Shown: piece by piece, positions 1-9,995 of the stretch
How the letters are laid out: every line of letters starts with the position of its first letter
Numbering within the stretch: position 1 is the stretch's first letter
Assembly (NCBI GenBank): GCA_963576735.1
Contig: OY755191.1
Span: 6,353,608-6,417,607 of the forward strand
Reading direction: 5' to 3'
DNA length: 64,000 nucleotides
Origin: Bedellia somnulentella
Lineage: Eukaryota; Arthropoda; Insecta; Lepidoptera; Bedelliidae
The notes under the pieces: model-generated
Told to the model about the DNA's origin: nothing
The model's database searches: none
The model's input: only the letters and a program-made list of their open reading frames with translations
Translations under genes and position numbers: made by a program

Positions 1-1437
1 ACAGGCATTCTTTTTTTTTAATTTAATGATCTCAATTCACGGTTTCTTCTTCGTTTTCATTTTGTTTAATATTCATCATATATTTATTTATTAATAAATT
101 AAATATTCATTTAGTTTTTTTTTCTGTTTGTGAGATTATACTACAATATAACGTAAGCATGTAAACGTCTTTGTGACCTGCTGTTAGTGTAACCTCAGTA
201 GAAAAATAAATTTATGTGTCTAGCAATTTACTTATGCACCAACTAGACTAATACGTATAATTTATGTTATATAAAATAGTTGAACACTTTTAATAATTTA
301 CTTCACTGTGGTCTTCCGTGGCGAGCGTATGTAACTAGCTTATACATATGCAGCGAAACATCTTATACTAACACTTATAATTCAAATGATGTTGATTATA
401 TGCGGCGTATTCGTTGCCTTAGTAACACTCTGCAGACAGATATCTTGTTTCGTTTTAAAAAACAACAACTTATTATTTCCGATGATAGGTTAGAATCAAG
501 TCTAAATACGGTCTAAATGACCGGTATCCAGACCTGTATCTTTTTTAATTTGAGAGTTCCTGTTATACCTTAGATATATCAATTTGATACCCGTTTAGTA
601 GTAGTAGCTAATTTTAATTGTCACCGTCAGGAAAAATACTTTTCAATATTATTGTTTATTTTTATTTACACACAGTTTTAATCTTAATGTGTCCTCCATG
701 GTTGTCCTCTACTTATGTCACCGTTGTTCTAGTATTACTGGCTTGTACGTCCGTCACTAACTTATTCCGTACACATTGTCTAAAACTACAATATTAAAAT
801 CATAGACACATGTTTGGAAGTTATGATAATAATAGACTGACACAGGGTCAACGACAGATCACTAAACAATTTGTTTCAATCTATTGTCATTCACAATTTA
901 TGATCAATCGCCCCACTATGTGTGAACATGAATTTAAATTCCTTTGGCTGGCACACAAGATCAAATATGGTTAAGATTTTTAATTATTAATAAAAATACC
1001 CATTGCATAAGCTGACGTCTACTGTCGCCATTGTCAACAAAACAAAACATACAAAAGATGTGTAATAGTAGCAAAAGTACTATATCTATAAAAATAACAT
1101 TTCCGATCAGAAGATAAAGCCTGGTTATAATAGTCAAAAAAGAAGGCGAAGGCACACTCTATCTGATTTAGCTTAGGTACACAACCTTAGCCCCGCCAGG
1201 GCGGCCCTCAGCTGCCTGGTATACATTAAGTCGTGGTGAAGCCGCACAGGCCACAGAGCCAGCAGCGACCAAACCTTTCGAAAAAAATATGTTTCGAAGT
1301 CTCCATAATAGGGTCCCACTTTACCTCTTTGGTACGGAATCCTAAATGAGCTTATAAATCTAGTTCAACCAATAATTTTATAAAAAATCAAAGTGTCTTC
1401 ATATTTAAGAAGAAGTTGTTAAGACGGAATCGAAAAT

Positions 1438-1559
1438 GTAGAATAGAATAACTCTTTATTGCACATCAAACACAAATTTATAAAAATAATAATATAATAT
1501 ATGATAAAATGGTACAATTGGCGGTTTTATCGCTAAAAGCGATCTCTTCCAGACAACCT
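1438..1559 (-). mobile_element. LINE or SINE 3' end with TATTC tail, segment copy 1
   Basis: On the minus strand it reads GGTTGTCTGGAAGAGATCGC through GCAATAAAGAGTTATTC. Related copies lie at 19287-19413, 32226-32360 and 56653-56715. The autonomous family is not certain; it may be a Jockey/CR1-type LINE end. Confidence 0.65.
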
Positions 1560-1914
1560 GTATTAACTATGTATTAAAACCTTACGAACTTAAATAAAGC
1601 TATTATATGAAACAACGATTAATTGAGCTTTGACACAATCACCTGAATCAATCCTGAATTCTTGCGATCTAAATTATACCAATAATAACAAAATCAAAAC
1701 AATTTATGTAATATATTCATTCTTACTAAATACTACTTAATGCCTAGGTAATTCGTAAGAATCTATTGATTTTCAATACTCGTAGTTGACATTAATGATC
1801 TTTATCGCTGTGGAAACCGTGTAACTGGTAACATTTAAATAGTATCTATATATATAAAAGGCAAAACTGACTGACTGACTTATAATCAACGCACAGCCGA
1901 AGCTACTATACTCA

Positions 1915-2092
1915 TAAACGTTAACATAAACGTTCACGCCGTTTATCCCCGAAGGGGTTGGCAGAGGTACCAATACTCCTGAACTCACATGGCAAGCGCC
2001 ATCTAGTTTCCAGAGAAGGTACCCACGTTTTGCTTAGACAGTGTACTCACGTGATAGGGGGCAGGCCTATCGCCGTTTTGAACGAATACTTT
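1915..2092 (-). mobile_element. SINE-A 3' part, segment copy 1
   Basis: From the AACATAAACGTTCACGCCG tail to CGCCGTTTTGAACGAATAC, shared with 33107-33263. Confidence 0.8.
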
Positions 2093-2443
2093 ACTCAGTA
2101 ACTTGAAATCTGTCCAGAGGTGTCTAAGTGATTACTAAGAAAGGAATTTCAGATATACCAACCCAAAGCGGATGAAATAGGGGTGTGGAGTTTATATGTA
2201 AGTTTTTAAATTGTAGATTCAGAGGTTTGAAAATTGATAAATAGCTTTTCGATTACCCTATTCAATGATTTTTCGAGGAAAAATTAACAAAATTTATAAG
2301 TAGGGAGTAAATTTTGTATGCAAATTATCTCATTTCTGTACTTAAAAACTTGAAATTCAGTCTAGGGGTTCCGTTTATGATATAAATAAAAAAATAAAAA
2401 GTATTTACAGAAATTCATCCCCTAAAGGGCCATTATGTAATGT

Positions 2444-2726
2444 ATTATATTTAATAAACTTTTACAATTAAAAAATATTTACATTGATAGTATAAAAATT
2501 AAAAATTAAATAATAGCCAAATATGTATATATTACAAACGAAAAATTTCGTGAAATTCATCGTTCTCGGTGTAGGGTAACGTGCCCAATATGCTAGCAGC
2601 ATTTCCTCTTTGGATGGCCAAGCTAATGCGTTGGCCGAGGTAGCTGCCAGCTCTGGGATCACCACACACTTCCACGAGGCGAGCGGACAGTTCTTTAAAG
2701 AAAAGCCGCGCCTCGTTGCCCCAACG
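2444..2726 (-). mobile_element. 5'-truncated retroelement 3' end (segment copy 1 only)
   Basis: The TSD TTATGTAATGT lies at 2433-2443 and 2727-2737. On the minus strand an open frame of about 63 codons reads R-W-G-N-E-A-R-L to I-S-L-A-I-Q-R-G-N-A-A-S-I and stops, followed by an AT-rich 3' UTR. It looks like the end of a retroelement or gene-capture protein; I do not recognise the family. Confidence 0.65.
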
Positions 2727-3291
2727 TTATGTAATGTGCCATATGCCCGATTTTTCTGTTGTGTAGTGTAGTTTAAATGATTTGCCTAAATTACATCCTT
2801 GTTGCTAAGGGCGAGTGAAATTTGACTATGGGAAGATTAGGTTCGTTTTAACCTTTGTTACAAATTTTGCATTAGCGTTATCTTTAATTCTATGAGATTA
2901 GAATAAATGGGCTGCTTTTCTTCTCAGAATTAATGTTGCAGCAAACTCCGTATGAAAAATCTTTTATAATATGCTAGCTGCGTATGTAACTTCAGCCAAC
3001 ACACTTTCAAAAATACCAGTAAACAATAAAATTAATTAAATGCACGAAAATAACTGCTATCACTCTTTATCTAGAATGCTTTTATGCAACCATTTTTGAG
3101 AAATAATTTTGTGTGTTAATATTTTAAATCAACATTAAATTTTATCGTTGCAATCAAAAGCCTCGTTAATTTCACCTAATTTGTACTCAAGCTTTGTTGA
3201 GGTAGATAACTATTAATCGTCTATATTTTTTATTTTCTCTTCATCCGTTCTTGTTACACAAATACATTGTTGAAAGAAATATGAAAAATCA

Positions 3292-3472
3292 GCAGAAACT
3301 CTTCAGTCACATTTGGAAGTTGACAGGGGACAAGGCGATAGAAATAAAGTATCGTTGGTGCTGGGTCTCCAACCGCATCGCCAAAAAACAACTCTAAAAG
3401 CCCCATACCCTCGCCTCTTACGAAACCAGGGAGTAAAAAGGGGTAGTGATATTCGAAGGCGGCACTACACTA
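3292..3472 (-). mobile_element. SINE-B relative, old, segment copy 1
   Basis: Minus orientation with GGGTCTCCAACCGCATCGCC and GGCGGCACTACAC, tail end missing. Shared with 34157-34337. Confidence 0.75.
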
Positions 3473-4070
3473 TATTGAAAAATTAATATTAAGTGAGGTG
3501 GCTATGTGATGTATATCTGTGATTCTAACGTACATTGGCTCTCTGCGGTTACTTTTATACCGCCAACTTTTCAACACTGACCCAAAAGCCCCCTATAAAG
3601 TTCACATTGTTAAAATATAACTTCTAATTTCGTTTCATTTATTGTGAAGACAGAGACTTATTGAGAACCACTTATTACGTTCATGAAAAACCTCTCTCGA
3701 ATCGTGCACAATATCAATCTTATCGTACGTGGCTATTTATTCCTCTTAATTCAATAAAAATGTCTAAAATTGGTTAAAATCCGTACTTCGGGATATCGGG
3801 CTTGCAAGTTACGCAGTGCAACCAAATTTTTCAACTTCTTCGTTTCCGCACCAACTTAATGATGAAAAAGACATAAAAGATGCTTTAACGTAGTCCAAGG
3901 TTACTGCACCATAAAACTGATTAAATATTCATGAGGACATAACTCATAATTTGTACATAATTGGTTATCATTAATTAATATACATTTACAAAATGACTCT
4001 AAATGAGGAAACCAAAGTCATATTTTAGCTTTAAAATGAATAAATTTTGTTCAGAATATGCATTCACAAT

Positions 4071-4306
4071 ATATTCACGGCTATGAATACCTAAAATGGG
4101 TAACCAGAGCTGCAGAATAGGGAATTTCCTCAGCTACTTTTGTAAGTAGAGTGGGGAAAAGATTGCATAATAAGTATCGTTAGTGATGGGTCTCCAACTG
4201 CATCTCTCAAAACTCACTTAAAGTGCTCCAATACCCTAAGTTGTCACTTACAAACACACATAGAAAGAAATGAGTTGGTGCTTTTCTTACCCATTTCACA
4301 CCACTA
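4071..4306 (-). mobile_element. SINE-B, old, segment copy 1
   Basis: TTCACGGCTATGAATACC to the CACACCAC end, diverged. Shared with 34936-35175. Confidence 0.75.
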
Positions 4307-4337
4307 TGAATATATGTTAATAAATACAAATTTATAC

Positions 4338-4469
4338 ATACATACATACATATACTCATGGCTATAAATACCTAGAAGGGGTAGCCAGAGCTAACGAATT
4401 AGAAATTCCTTAGCCACTTTTGGAAGTTGCGTGGGGAAAAGATGGTAAAATAAAGGTTGTTGGTGAAGT
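4338..4469 (-). mobile_element. SINE-B, 5'-truncated (segment copy 1 only)
   Basis: A 9-bp TSD, AATTTATAC (4329-4337, 4470-4478), surrounds the tail half. The empty site is in copy 2 near 35199-35207. Confidence 0.88.
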
Positions 4470-5416
4470 AATTTATACTACTATGATAAAAGATTTCATA
4501 TCTTTTTATCTTAATTCTAGGGTTTCGGCTTCCCCACATTTTTTTCAAAATCTATTTTAAAATCTTATTTTTCATTCAAATCCTAAGTATTATCTAACCA
4601 TACGTTCCTTTTTTGTATTACCAGAGATAAACTTATCTTGAAGGTTACTTATTACATTGATATCATTGTTCTTCAACTTATCCCAAGTTTAAAACTGTAA
4701 TTAACCTTGAAATCATAACGAGGAATGTAATATTAATAAATTGAAGATTGACGTAGGTACATGAGACAAATTTACATTTTTTTTTATTACTGGAACATAT
4801 AAGACAGTCCAAGGCTTTTCCCTATCATACTGTAAATTAATATGTATACGATAATAAATCATAATTTGCCCTTTATTTGTTTATGTTTATTAGTAAATAA
4901 AACTATTCATCATAACTATTAAAATCGAAATAATATTTAAATATTTCTAAAGCTATTAATAATAATCATCTAATTTCTTGCACATTTAAACATTTATGGA
5001 AAATTTAGTGGATTTCTTAATAATATAACAATAATTGTAATCTTAACAAGAACGAGACGGGAAAGTTATTTCAAAATCTTTAGAATCATAAAAGCGAGTT
5101 CTGTCGGATAAATAACAAAATAAGTAATAAACTATTACAGAACTCTTAGCACTCGAACAATGTGAGGAAAACTTGATACTAAGGTCATGATTACCAGACA
5201 ATAAAACTCTAAACGCAATGGAAAAATAAACGAATCCATTAAATATTGTCCAAATTTCATTTTCTATTTTGATATCGATGTTCTGTAGCGGTTGTAGGTA
5301 GTACGATTGTCATGGGCTGTTTTTCTTGTCTTAGGTGTTTGAAAAATGTAAACTTTTATTGGTAAAGTAAAGTGATATGGGGCTCATAAATTATTTTAGG
5401 ACGATACGGTTGGAGA

Positions 5417-5735
5417 AAAAATCGGTTCAAATCCTGGGTCGGGCCTACACCAATTTGTCTTTTCTAAAGACATAATGTGTGGTTAATTTATCATGGTTGT
5501 TAACGGTGAGGGAAAACATCGTGAGGAAACCCACATGGCTGAGTTGTACTTAGTCATGTGACAGTGTATTCGTACAAAACGGCGTACGTATACGTGAGTA
5601 CACTGTCCATGCAAAACGTGAGTACTCTGAACACCAGGTGACAAAGTCACGTGATGTTAAGAAGTATTAGTACCTCTGCCAACCCCTTCGGGGATATTCG
5701 GTGTGAACGTTTATGTTATTATGTTATGTTATGTT
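5417..5735 (+). mobile_element. SINE-A, 5'-truncated (segment copy 1 only)
   Basis: The TSD ACGGTTGGAGA lies at 5406-5416 and 5736-5746, and the empty site is at 36158-36168. It keeps the B box GGTTCAAATCC, the body and the TTATG tail. It sits inside an older SINE-B. Confidence 0.9.
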
Positions 5736-5745
5736 ACGGTTGGAG

Positions 5746-5868
5746 ACCCATCACTGACAATCTTTATTTTACAATATTCTTCCTACTCAACTGCCAAAAG
5801 TGGCTGAGAAATTTCTTATTTTAAAGCTTTGGCTACCCCTTCTAGGGATTTATAGCCGATAGTATATG
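5746..5868 (+). mobile_element. SINE-B 3' half, segment copy 1
   Basis: CGGTTGGAGACCCATCAC to GATAGTATATGTATG. Split from its left end by the SINE-A at 5417. Shared with 36154-36290. Confidence 0.75.
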
Positions 5869-6317
5869 TATGAACAAAAGTAAAGGTTAACCAGAAACCA
5901 TAAATCATAAGTTTTGTGACGACCCTGAGATAGATCAAGGTAGTTTATGGAATAAATAATCATAACAAATTATGCATCATTATGTTTCTGATTTCGGTAT
6001 AATGTTCATATTATGTGATCCCAAAATAAACACAAATAATTATGTAAATAAGATAAAAAAGCTTTATTTGCTCAACACAGATCATTTAAAAAAGTTGCTA
6101 GGGCCCCTGTTTTAGACCTGTGAGATCTGTTAGACTGGGTACCCTGCTTTACGTTGTCATGTTGTTATAGATTTATTAAAACGTTAAATTTGTGTTCTTA
6201 AAAATAATATAACTAATTTCACAGAAAATCAACTTATTTACAAAAAGTATAGGCATAAGAGGGTAATGTTTTTTTAATAACGTTTGTAGATTAGAGTAGA
6301 ATAGACGAAGGAACAAA

Positions 6318-6500
6318 AAGCGAGTGAGCTCAAAAAGGCGGGCGTCCGAAGAATGAAGAATAAAAGAGCATGTATGAGAAGACTGATGGATGTAAACGAA
6401 ACTAGAGAGGTTTGTCAGGATCGCACAGTGGCGATCCGTAGTCTCTGCCTACCCCAATGGGTACTAATGGCGTGTGTATATGTATTTATGCATGTTTGTA
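6318..6500 (+). mobile_element. LINE 3' fragment (same family as 43186), copy 1
   Basis: The sequence encodes the M-K-N-K-R-A-C-M-R-R-L-M-D stretch, then loses frame where CAAAG has become CA. It ends near the CCCCAATGGG motif and a degenerate TATG tail. It is shared with 37050-37230. Confidence 0.8.
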
Positions 6501-7063
6501 TATTCTTTTGGCACGTTTTATATCCTGAACGGCTTGATCGCATTATTATTCTGGTTGCCTATAAATATGTTACGAGTATCAAGTCCACTCCATTATTTTC
6601 TTAATACGAGTCTTTAAAGCGAAGTAAATGCATCGATAAGAATTTATATAAAATTACATTTAAATATGCTTACATCATGCTATTGCAATTCTTAGAATGA
6701 CAAATTCGTAATGTTTCGATTTAATCTCGGCATATTATATTCTGCATATTTCTCAGAAGGGTAATATTCAACATATATCTTTACGGGTACAGAATAACAT
6801 ACTTACTAATGTTGTTAGGATGAAATAAAAAAAACAGTTAAAAGCATAGAACGATGTATTGATTGGGTATTTTTCTCCTTGAGATGTACTAGGATATTAC
6901 TAACGGGTAGAAGGTTGTTTTAGAATAAAGTGTGTACTTAAATTATCACTTACATATATGTCCTCATGGCTATAAAGTTCCAGCCACATAGCCCAAAAAT
7001 CAATTCACTATCCTCAATGCCCTAATTCGTATAAACGTAATCATTTTGCAACTTTTGTTTCAG

Positions 7064-7199
7064 GTGGTAGCATGTCTCGCACTAAACATATTGCTGGTGG
7101 ATTTGGGGATGGCTGTCAGCTTCGTCACCATGGTGCTGCCAGAAGTCTTGGGAGCAACTGAAGGCGTTTCTATTGATGAAAATCAGGCATCATGGTTTG
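7064..7199 (+). pseudogene. Second copy of transporter exon 2
   Basis: The 136 nt match 37801-37936, including the TTTCAG acceptor. The one coding difference I see is synonymous (GCA for GCC in the A-T-E-G stretch). The donor is GTTAGT rather than GTGAGT, so GT is kept but the site is weaker. It lies upstream of exon 1, so it cannot join this gene as assembled. An intact frame with one silent change argues for an allele on an alternative haplotype rather than an old pseudogene. Confidence 0.8.
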
Positions 7200-7449
7200 G
7201 TTAGTTAAATATAATCATTTTGAAATTAGCTAGTGCTTAAAACATTTACTCTACAGTGGTGATTTAAAATTTAAATTATTTTATTTGATTTGGGTTGAAA
7301 TTGTAATTATAATTTTTTTATTAAAATTATTTCTTTTTTAATTATTAAGAGCGTCTCAAGATCAGACATAAACGGTTTAATGAAAAAATAAAGTGCCTGA
7401 AGTGAGAGGAATACTATAGCCGAAAATCGCAAAAAAAGCTAAGTCGAAT

Positions 7450-7601
7450 AAATAAAAGATGTTATTAAAGGAAAGAAAAATTTCGACACTGGCGGGGTTC
7501 GAACCCCGCCAGTGTCGAAATTTTTCTTTCCTTTAATAACATCTTTTATTTATGAGTAATAATCCCCACATGAGGAATTCATGTCAAAAAATCATTAAAT
7601 T
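7450..7601 (+). mobile_element. tRNA-unit foldback insertion, short form
   Basis: The 152-bp insert is flanked by AGCTAAGTCGAAT at 7437-7449 and 7602-7614. Segment copy 2 has the empty site near 38175. The insert is an inverted repeat centred at 7500/7501, exactly on the palindromic T arm of the tRNA (GGTTCGAACC core). The right part runs on through the 3' hairpin to TTAAATT. Confidence 0.9.
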
Positions 7602-7776
7602 AGCTAAGTCGAATTTCAAAAGTTACTTATTAAACGGCAATTTTTAGTTTATTAAACAATCATAATTGCAAGAATAGCGAAAAAAGTTAGTCAGTGTCGA
7701 ATGGCATCGGTATCTATGAATGAGTAAATTCCTTGAATGTGACTTAATTATTGAATAAGAAATGCAGAAGAAATTT

Positions 7777-8052
7777 GCTGTGTAGTGTCGGCTTAGAATA
7801 GCACTACCCCATTTCTTCTGGTGGGTGTACGTAAGAGGCGACTAACGGTATTGGGGCTTTAAAGGGATTTTTGGGCGACGTGGTTTGCGGCGACTAACGG
7901 TATTAGGACTTTAAAGGCATCACCAACAATCTTTACTTTACCATCTTTTTCCCACGCAACTTTCCAAAAGTGGCTGAGGAATTTCTAATTCCCTAGCTCT
8001 GGCTACTCCTTTTAGGGATTTACAGCCGTGAGTATATGTAGGTATGTATGTA
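7777..8052 (+). mobile_element. SINE-B with internal duplication, segment copy 1
   Basis: Starts GCTGTGTAGTGTCGGCTTAG and ends in TATG repeats. The GGCGACTAACGGTATT block occurs twice, 60 bp apart. Shared with 38346-38621. Confidence 0.85.
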
Positions 8053-8449
8053 AATGCAAAAGCTACTATTAAAAGTTGAGTTAGCAAAATATTGAAAAAC
8101 ACGCTTTACTTGATAGTGCATCCACGTGACAGGGAGAGGCCGACACACATATATATATAATAGTCGCAGAGCAACCTTACAAAGTAAAATTAATTAATTT
8201 ACGATATCAAGTTTCAACCTCTTACATAAGCACTTCATGAAAACGTAAAAGTCGTACGGAAACAGATTAACAAAATGCCGCTGTACCAACAAATCTATAA
8301 ATATAACTTAATACCGAAGTTCAAACTAAATTATACTTACAGTTTATATGTGGCTATTTGCGAGTAAATCAATACCTGGCAAAAAACTTTACTGAAACCA
8401 GTAACCGTGGGACGTGCTAGCGAATTTTTTTTCAACTCAAGTCTCAATA

Positions 8450-8775
8450 TTTATGCCGTATTTTGCCAAAATGGTGGCTGTACTTCTGAACACCACGTGA
8501 TTTTGTCACCTGATTTGAAGACCAAGGTAGAAGACCTGGGTAAGGTTCTATTCGGTCAGTTCACTCAATTGATAATAGGCAGTCCGATACCTGTTTTGAA
8601 CGAACACACTGTCATATGACTAAGTACAACTTAGTTATGTGGGTTTTCTCACGATGATGTTTCCGTCCCCATTACGAACCATAATAATTTAATCTCGAAT
8701 TTAACATTTACGACTTCCACGCCTATCTGTAGGATAGGCGGGTGTTTTCCCATTAAGTTATCATGACATGATATT
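8450..8775 (-). mobile_element. Old SINE-A relative, segment copy 1
   Basis: It contains ACTGTCATATGACTAAGTAC, ATGTGGGTTTTCTCACGATG and a GGATAGGCGGGTGTTTTCCC head, matching SINE-A in order but diverged. Confidence 0.65.
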
Positions 8776-8829
8776 TTACAGTTATTACGTTTTAAGTGAG
8801 ATAGAATAAATTCCGCTCCATTATCTATA

Positions 8830-9402
8830 ATTAACAAAAAGGAAACCGACTTCATAGTTGGAATAACAACCGAAAATAATCAATCTAGTACTAAAAAGTA
8901 CGAAATAAGTTTTTTAATTGAATATGAGTACTGTGATTAAATCCTTAGCGATTTCTTTATTCCACACTTGTCAATTTAACCTTCCTAAATCTTAAAATTC
9001 TCTTAAATTAATTTGTGAGCCGGTGCCAGCCTCGATGACAATTGATAATAAGAAGTGTATATTTCGCACTTCATACACATGTAAAATGTAGGGTACCTTG
9101 TAGTTGTAGGGTAAATTGATTTTTGTACGTATTACCATTTAAAAACGTTAGGCGATAGATATATATTGTTTAGATTGTAATAATCAAAGATAGATAGTAG
9201 TGAATTTACTTTTGTTTGACTGGCACCGACTCAAAAATTAATTTAAGAGAATTGTAATATTTAGGTAGGTTGAACTGACGCGTGTGGAATAAAGAAATTG
9301 CTTAGGTATTAATCACAGTACTCATATTCAATTAAAAAACTTATTTCGTACTTTTTAGTACTAGATTGTTTATTTTCGGTTTTTTTTCCAACTATGAAGT
9401 CG
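8830..9402. mobile_element. Long-inverted-repeat element, copy 1
   Basis: Arms of about 190 bp face each other, from AACAAAAAGGAAACCGACTT to ATGAAGTCGGT, around a ~200-bp centre. No protein is encoded. The right arm ends early in CGGGGGG and the contig stops soon after. Its centre is inverted relative to the copies at 22963 and 30041. The superfamily is not recognised. Confidence 0.75.
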
Positions 9403-9412
9403 GTCGGGGGGT

Positions 9413-9432
9413 CAGGGGGCGAAAGCCCCCTG
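9413..9432. other. GC-rich hairpin at contig end
   Basis: CAGGGGGC pairs with GCCCCCTG around GAAA. TTAGGTTA-type motifs follow up to the gap. Confidence 0.7.
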
Positions 9433-9470
9433 CAGACAAAGAAAAGTTAGGTTACATTGAGTTAGGTTAG

Positions 9471-9670
9471 NNNNNNNNNNNNNNNNNNNNNNNNNNNNNN
9501 NNNNNNNNNNNNNNNNNNNNNNNNNNNNNNNNNNNNNNNNNNNNNNNNNNNNNNNNNNNNNNNNNNNNNNNNNNNNNNNNNNNNNNNNNNNNNNNNNNNN
9601 NNNNNNNNNNNNNNNNNNNNNNNNNNNNNNNNNNNNNNNNNNNNNNNNNNNNNNNNNNNNNNNNNNNNNN
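9471..9670. other. 200-base assembly gap
   Basis: Exactly 200 N. A round fixed length suggests a scaffolding join of unknown true size. It separates segment copy 1 from the tandem array. Confidence 0.98.
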
Positions 9671-9681
9671 GGATGCCAACT

Positions 9682-9753
9682 GACACTGTAGCTCAGTTGG
9701 CAGAGCGACGGGGCGTATACCCGAAGGTCGCGGGTTCGAACCCCGCCAGTGTC
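9682..9753 (+). tRNA. tRNA-like gene, first unit (7-nt anticodon loop)
   Basis: It folds as a 72-nt cloverleaf: acceptor GACACTG/CAGTGTC (7 bp), D stem GCTC/GAGC, anticodon stem with four pairs, T stem GCGGG/CCCGC. The loop GCGTATA puts GTA at 34-36, as in tRNA-Tyr, but position 33 is C where U is nearly universal. A box (TAGCTCAGTTGG) and B box (GGTTCGAACCC) are good. A tRNA-derived sequence is more likely than a working tRNA-Tyr. Confidence 0.6.
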
Positions 9754-9850
9754 GAGATTTTTCTTTCCTTTAATAACATCTTTTATTTATGAGTAATAAT
9801 CCCCACATGAGGAATTCATGTCAAAAAACATTAAATTATGTGATAGTTAG

Positions 9851-9931
9851 GCGTTTCCAATATTTGCATTCTATCTGAAAAGGTAGACAAGTGGCCGTCC
9901 GAATTAGTTAAAATTCGGAGGTAGGAAACGC
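9851..9931 (+). other. Predicted three-way-junction fold in the 315-bp unit (repeats every 315 bp)
   Basis: GCGTTTCC at 9851-9858 pairs with GGAAACGC at 9924-9931. Inside are two hairpins: TCTATCT/AGGTAGA with a GAAA loop (9870-9887) and TCCGAATT/AATTCGGA with an AGTTAA loop (9898-9919). In the 48-kb relative the GAAA hairpin has two base changes that swap G-U and A-U pairs without breaking the stem, and the second hairpin is unchanged. The closing stem is not kept there, so only the two hairpins are well supported. Confidence 0.5.
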
Positions 9932-9995
9932 AAACACTACTTGAACGTGTAAAAAAGAAACAAAGGATAGAGAAATTTCGCGCTGGATGCCAACT

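Larger units (their letters stand above)
1..8829. repeat. Segment copy 1 (probable alternative haplotype of 29025-39600)
   Basis: The stretch aligns collinearly with 29025-39600, starting at window base 1, with scattered substitutions and small indels. It includes the same old repeats and the same transporter exon. Insertions found only here are 2444-2726, 4338-4469, 5417-5735 and 7450-7601, each with a TSD. Homology stops near 8829, where copy 1 enters a long-inverted-repeat element. Since homology begins at the very first base, it probably continues to the left of the window. I infer a retained haplotig; a recent segmental duplication is the alternative. Confidence 0.85.

Noticed and set aside
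280..516. 78-codon open frame, also readable near 30815
   Set aside because: The copy-2 counterpart differs by disruptive changes and no domain is visible.
9462..9686. Open frames across the gap
   Set aside because: They consist of N only.
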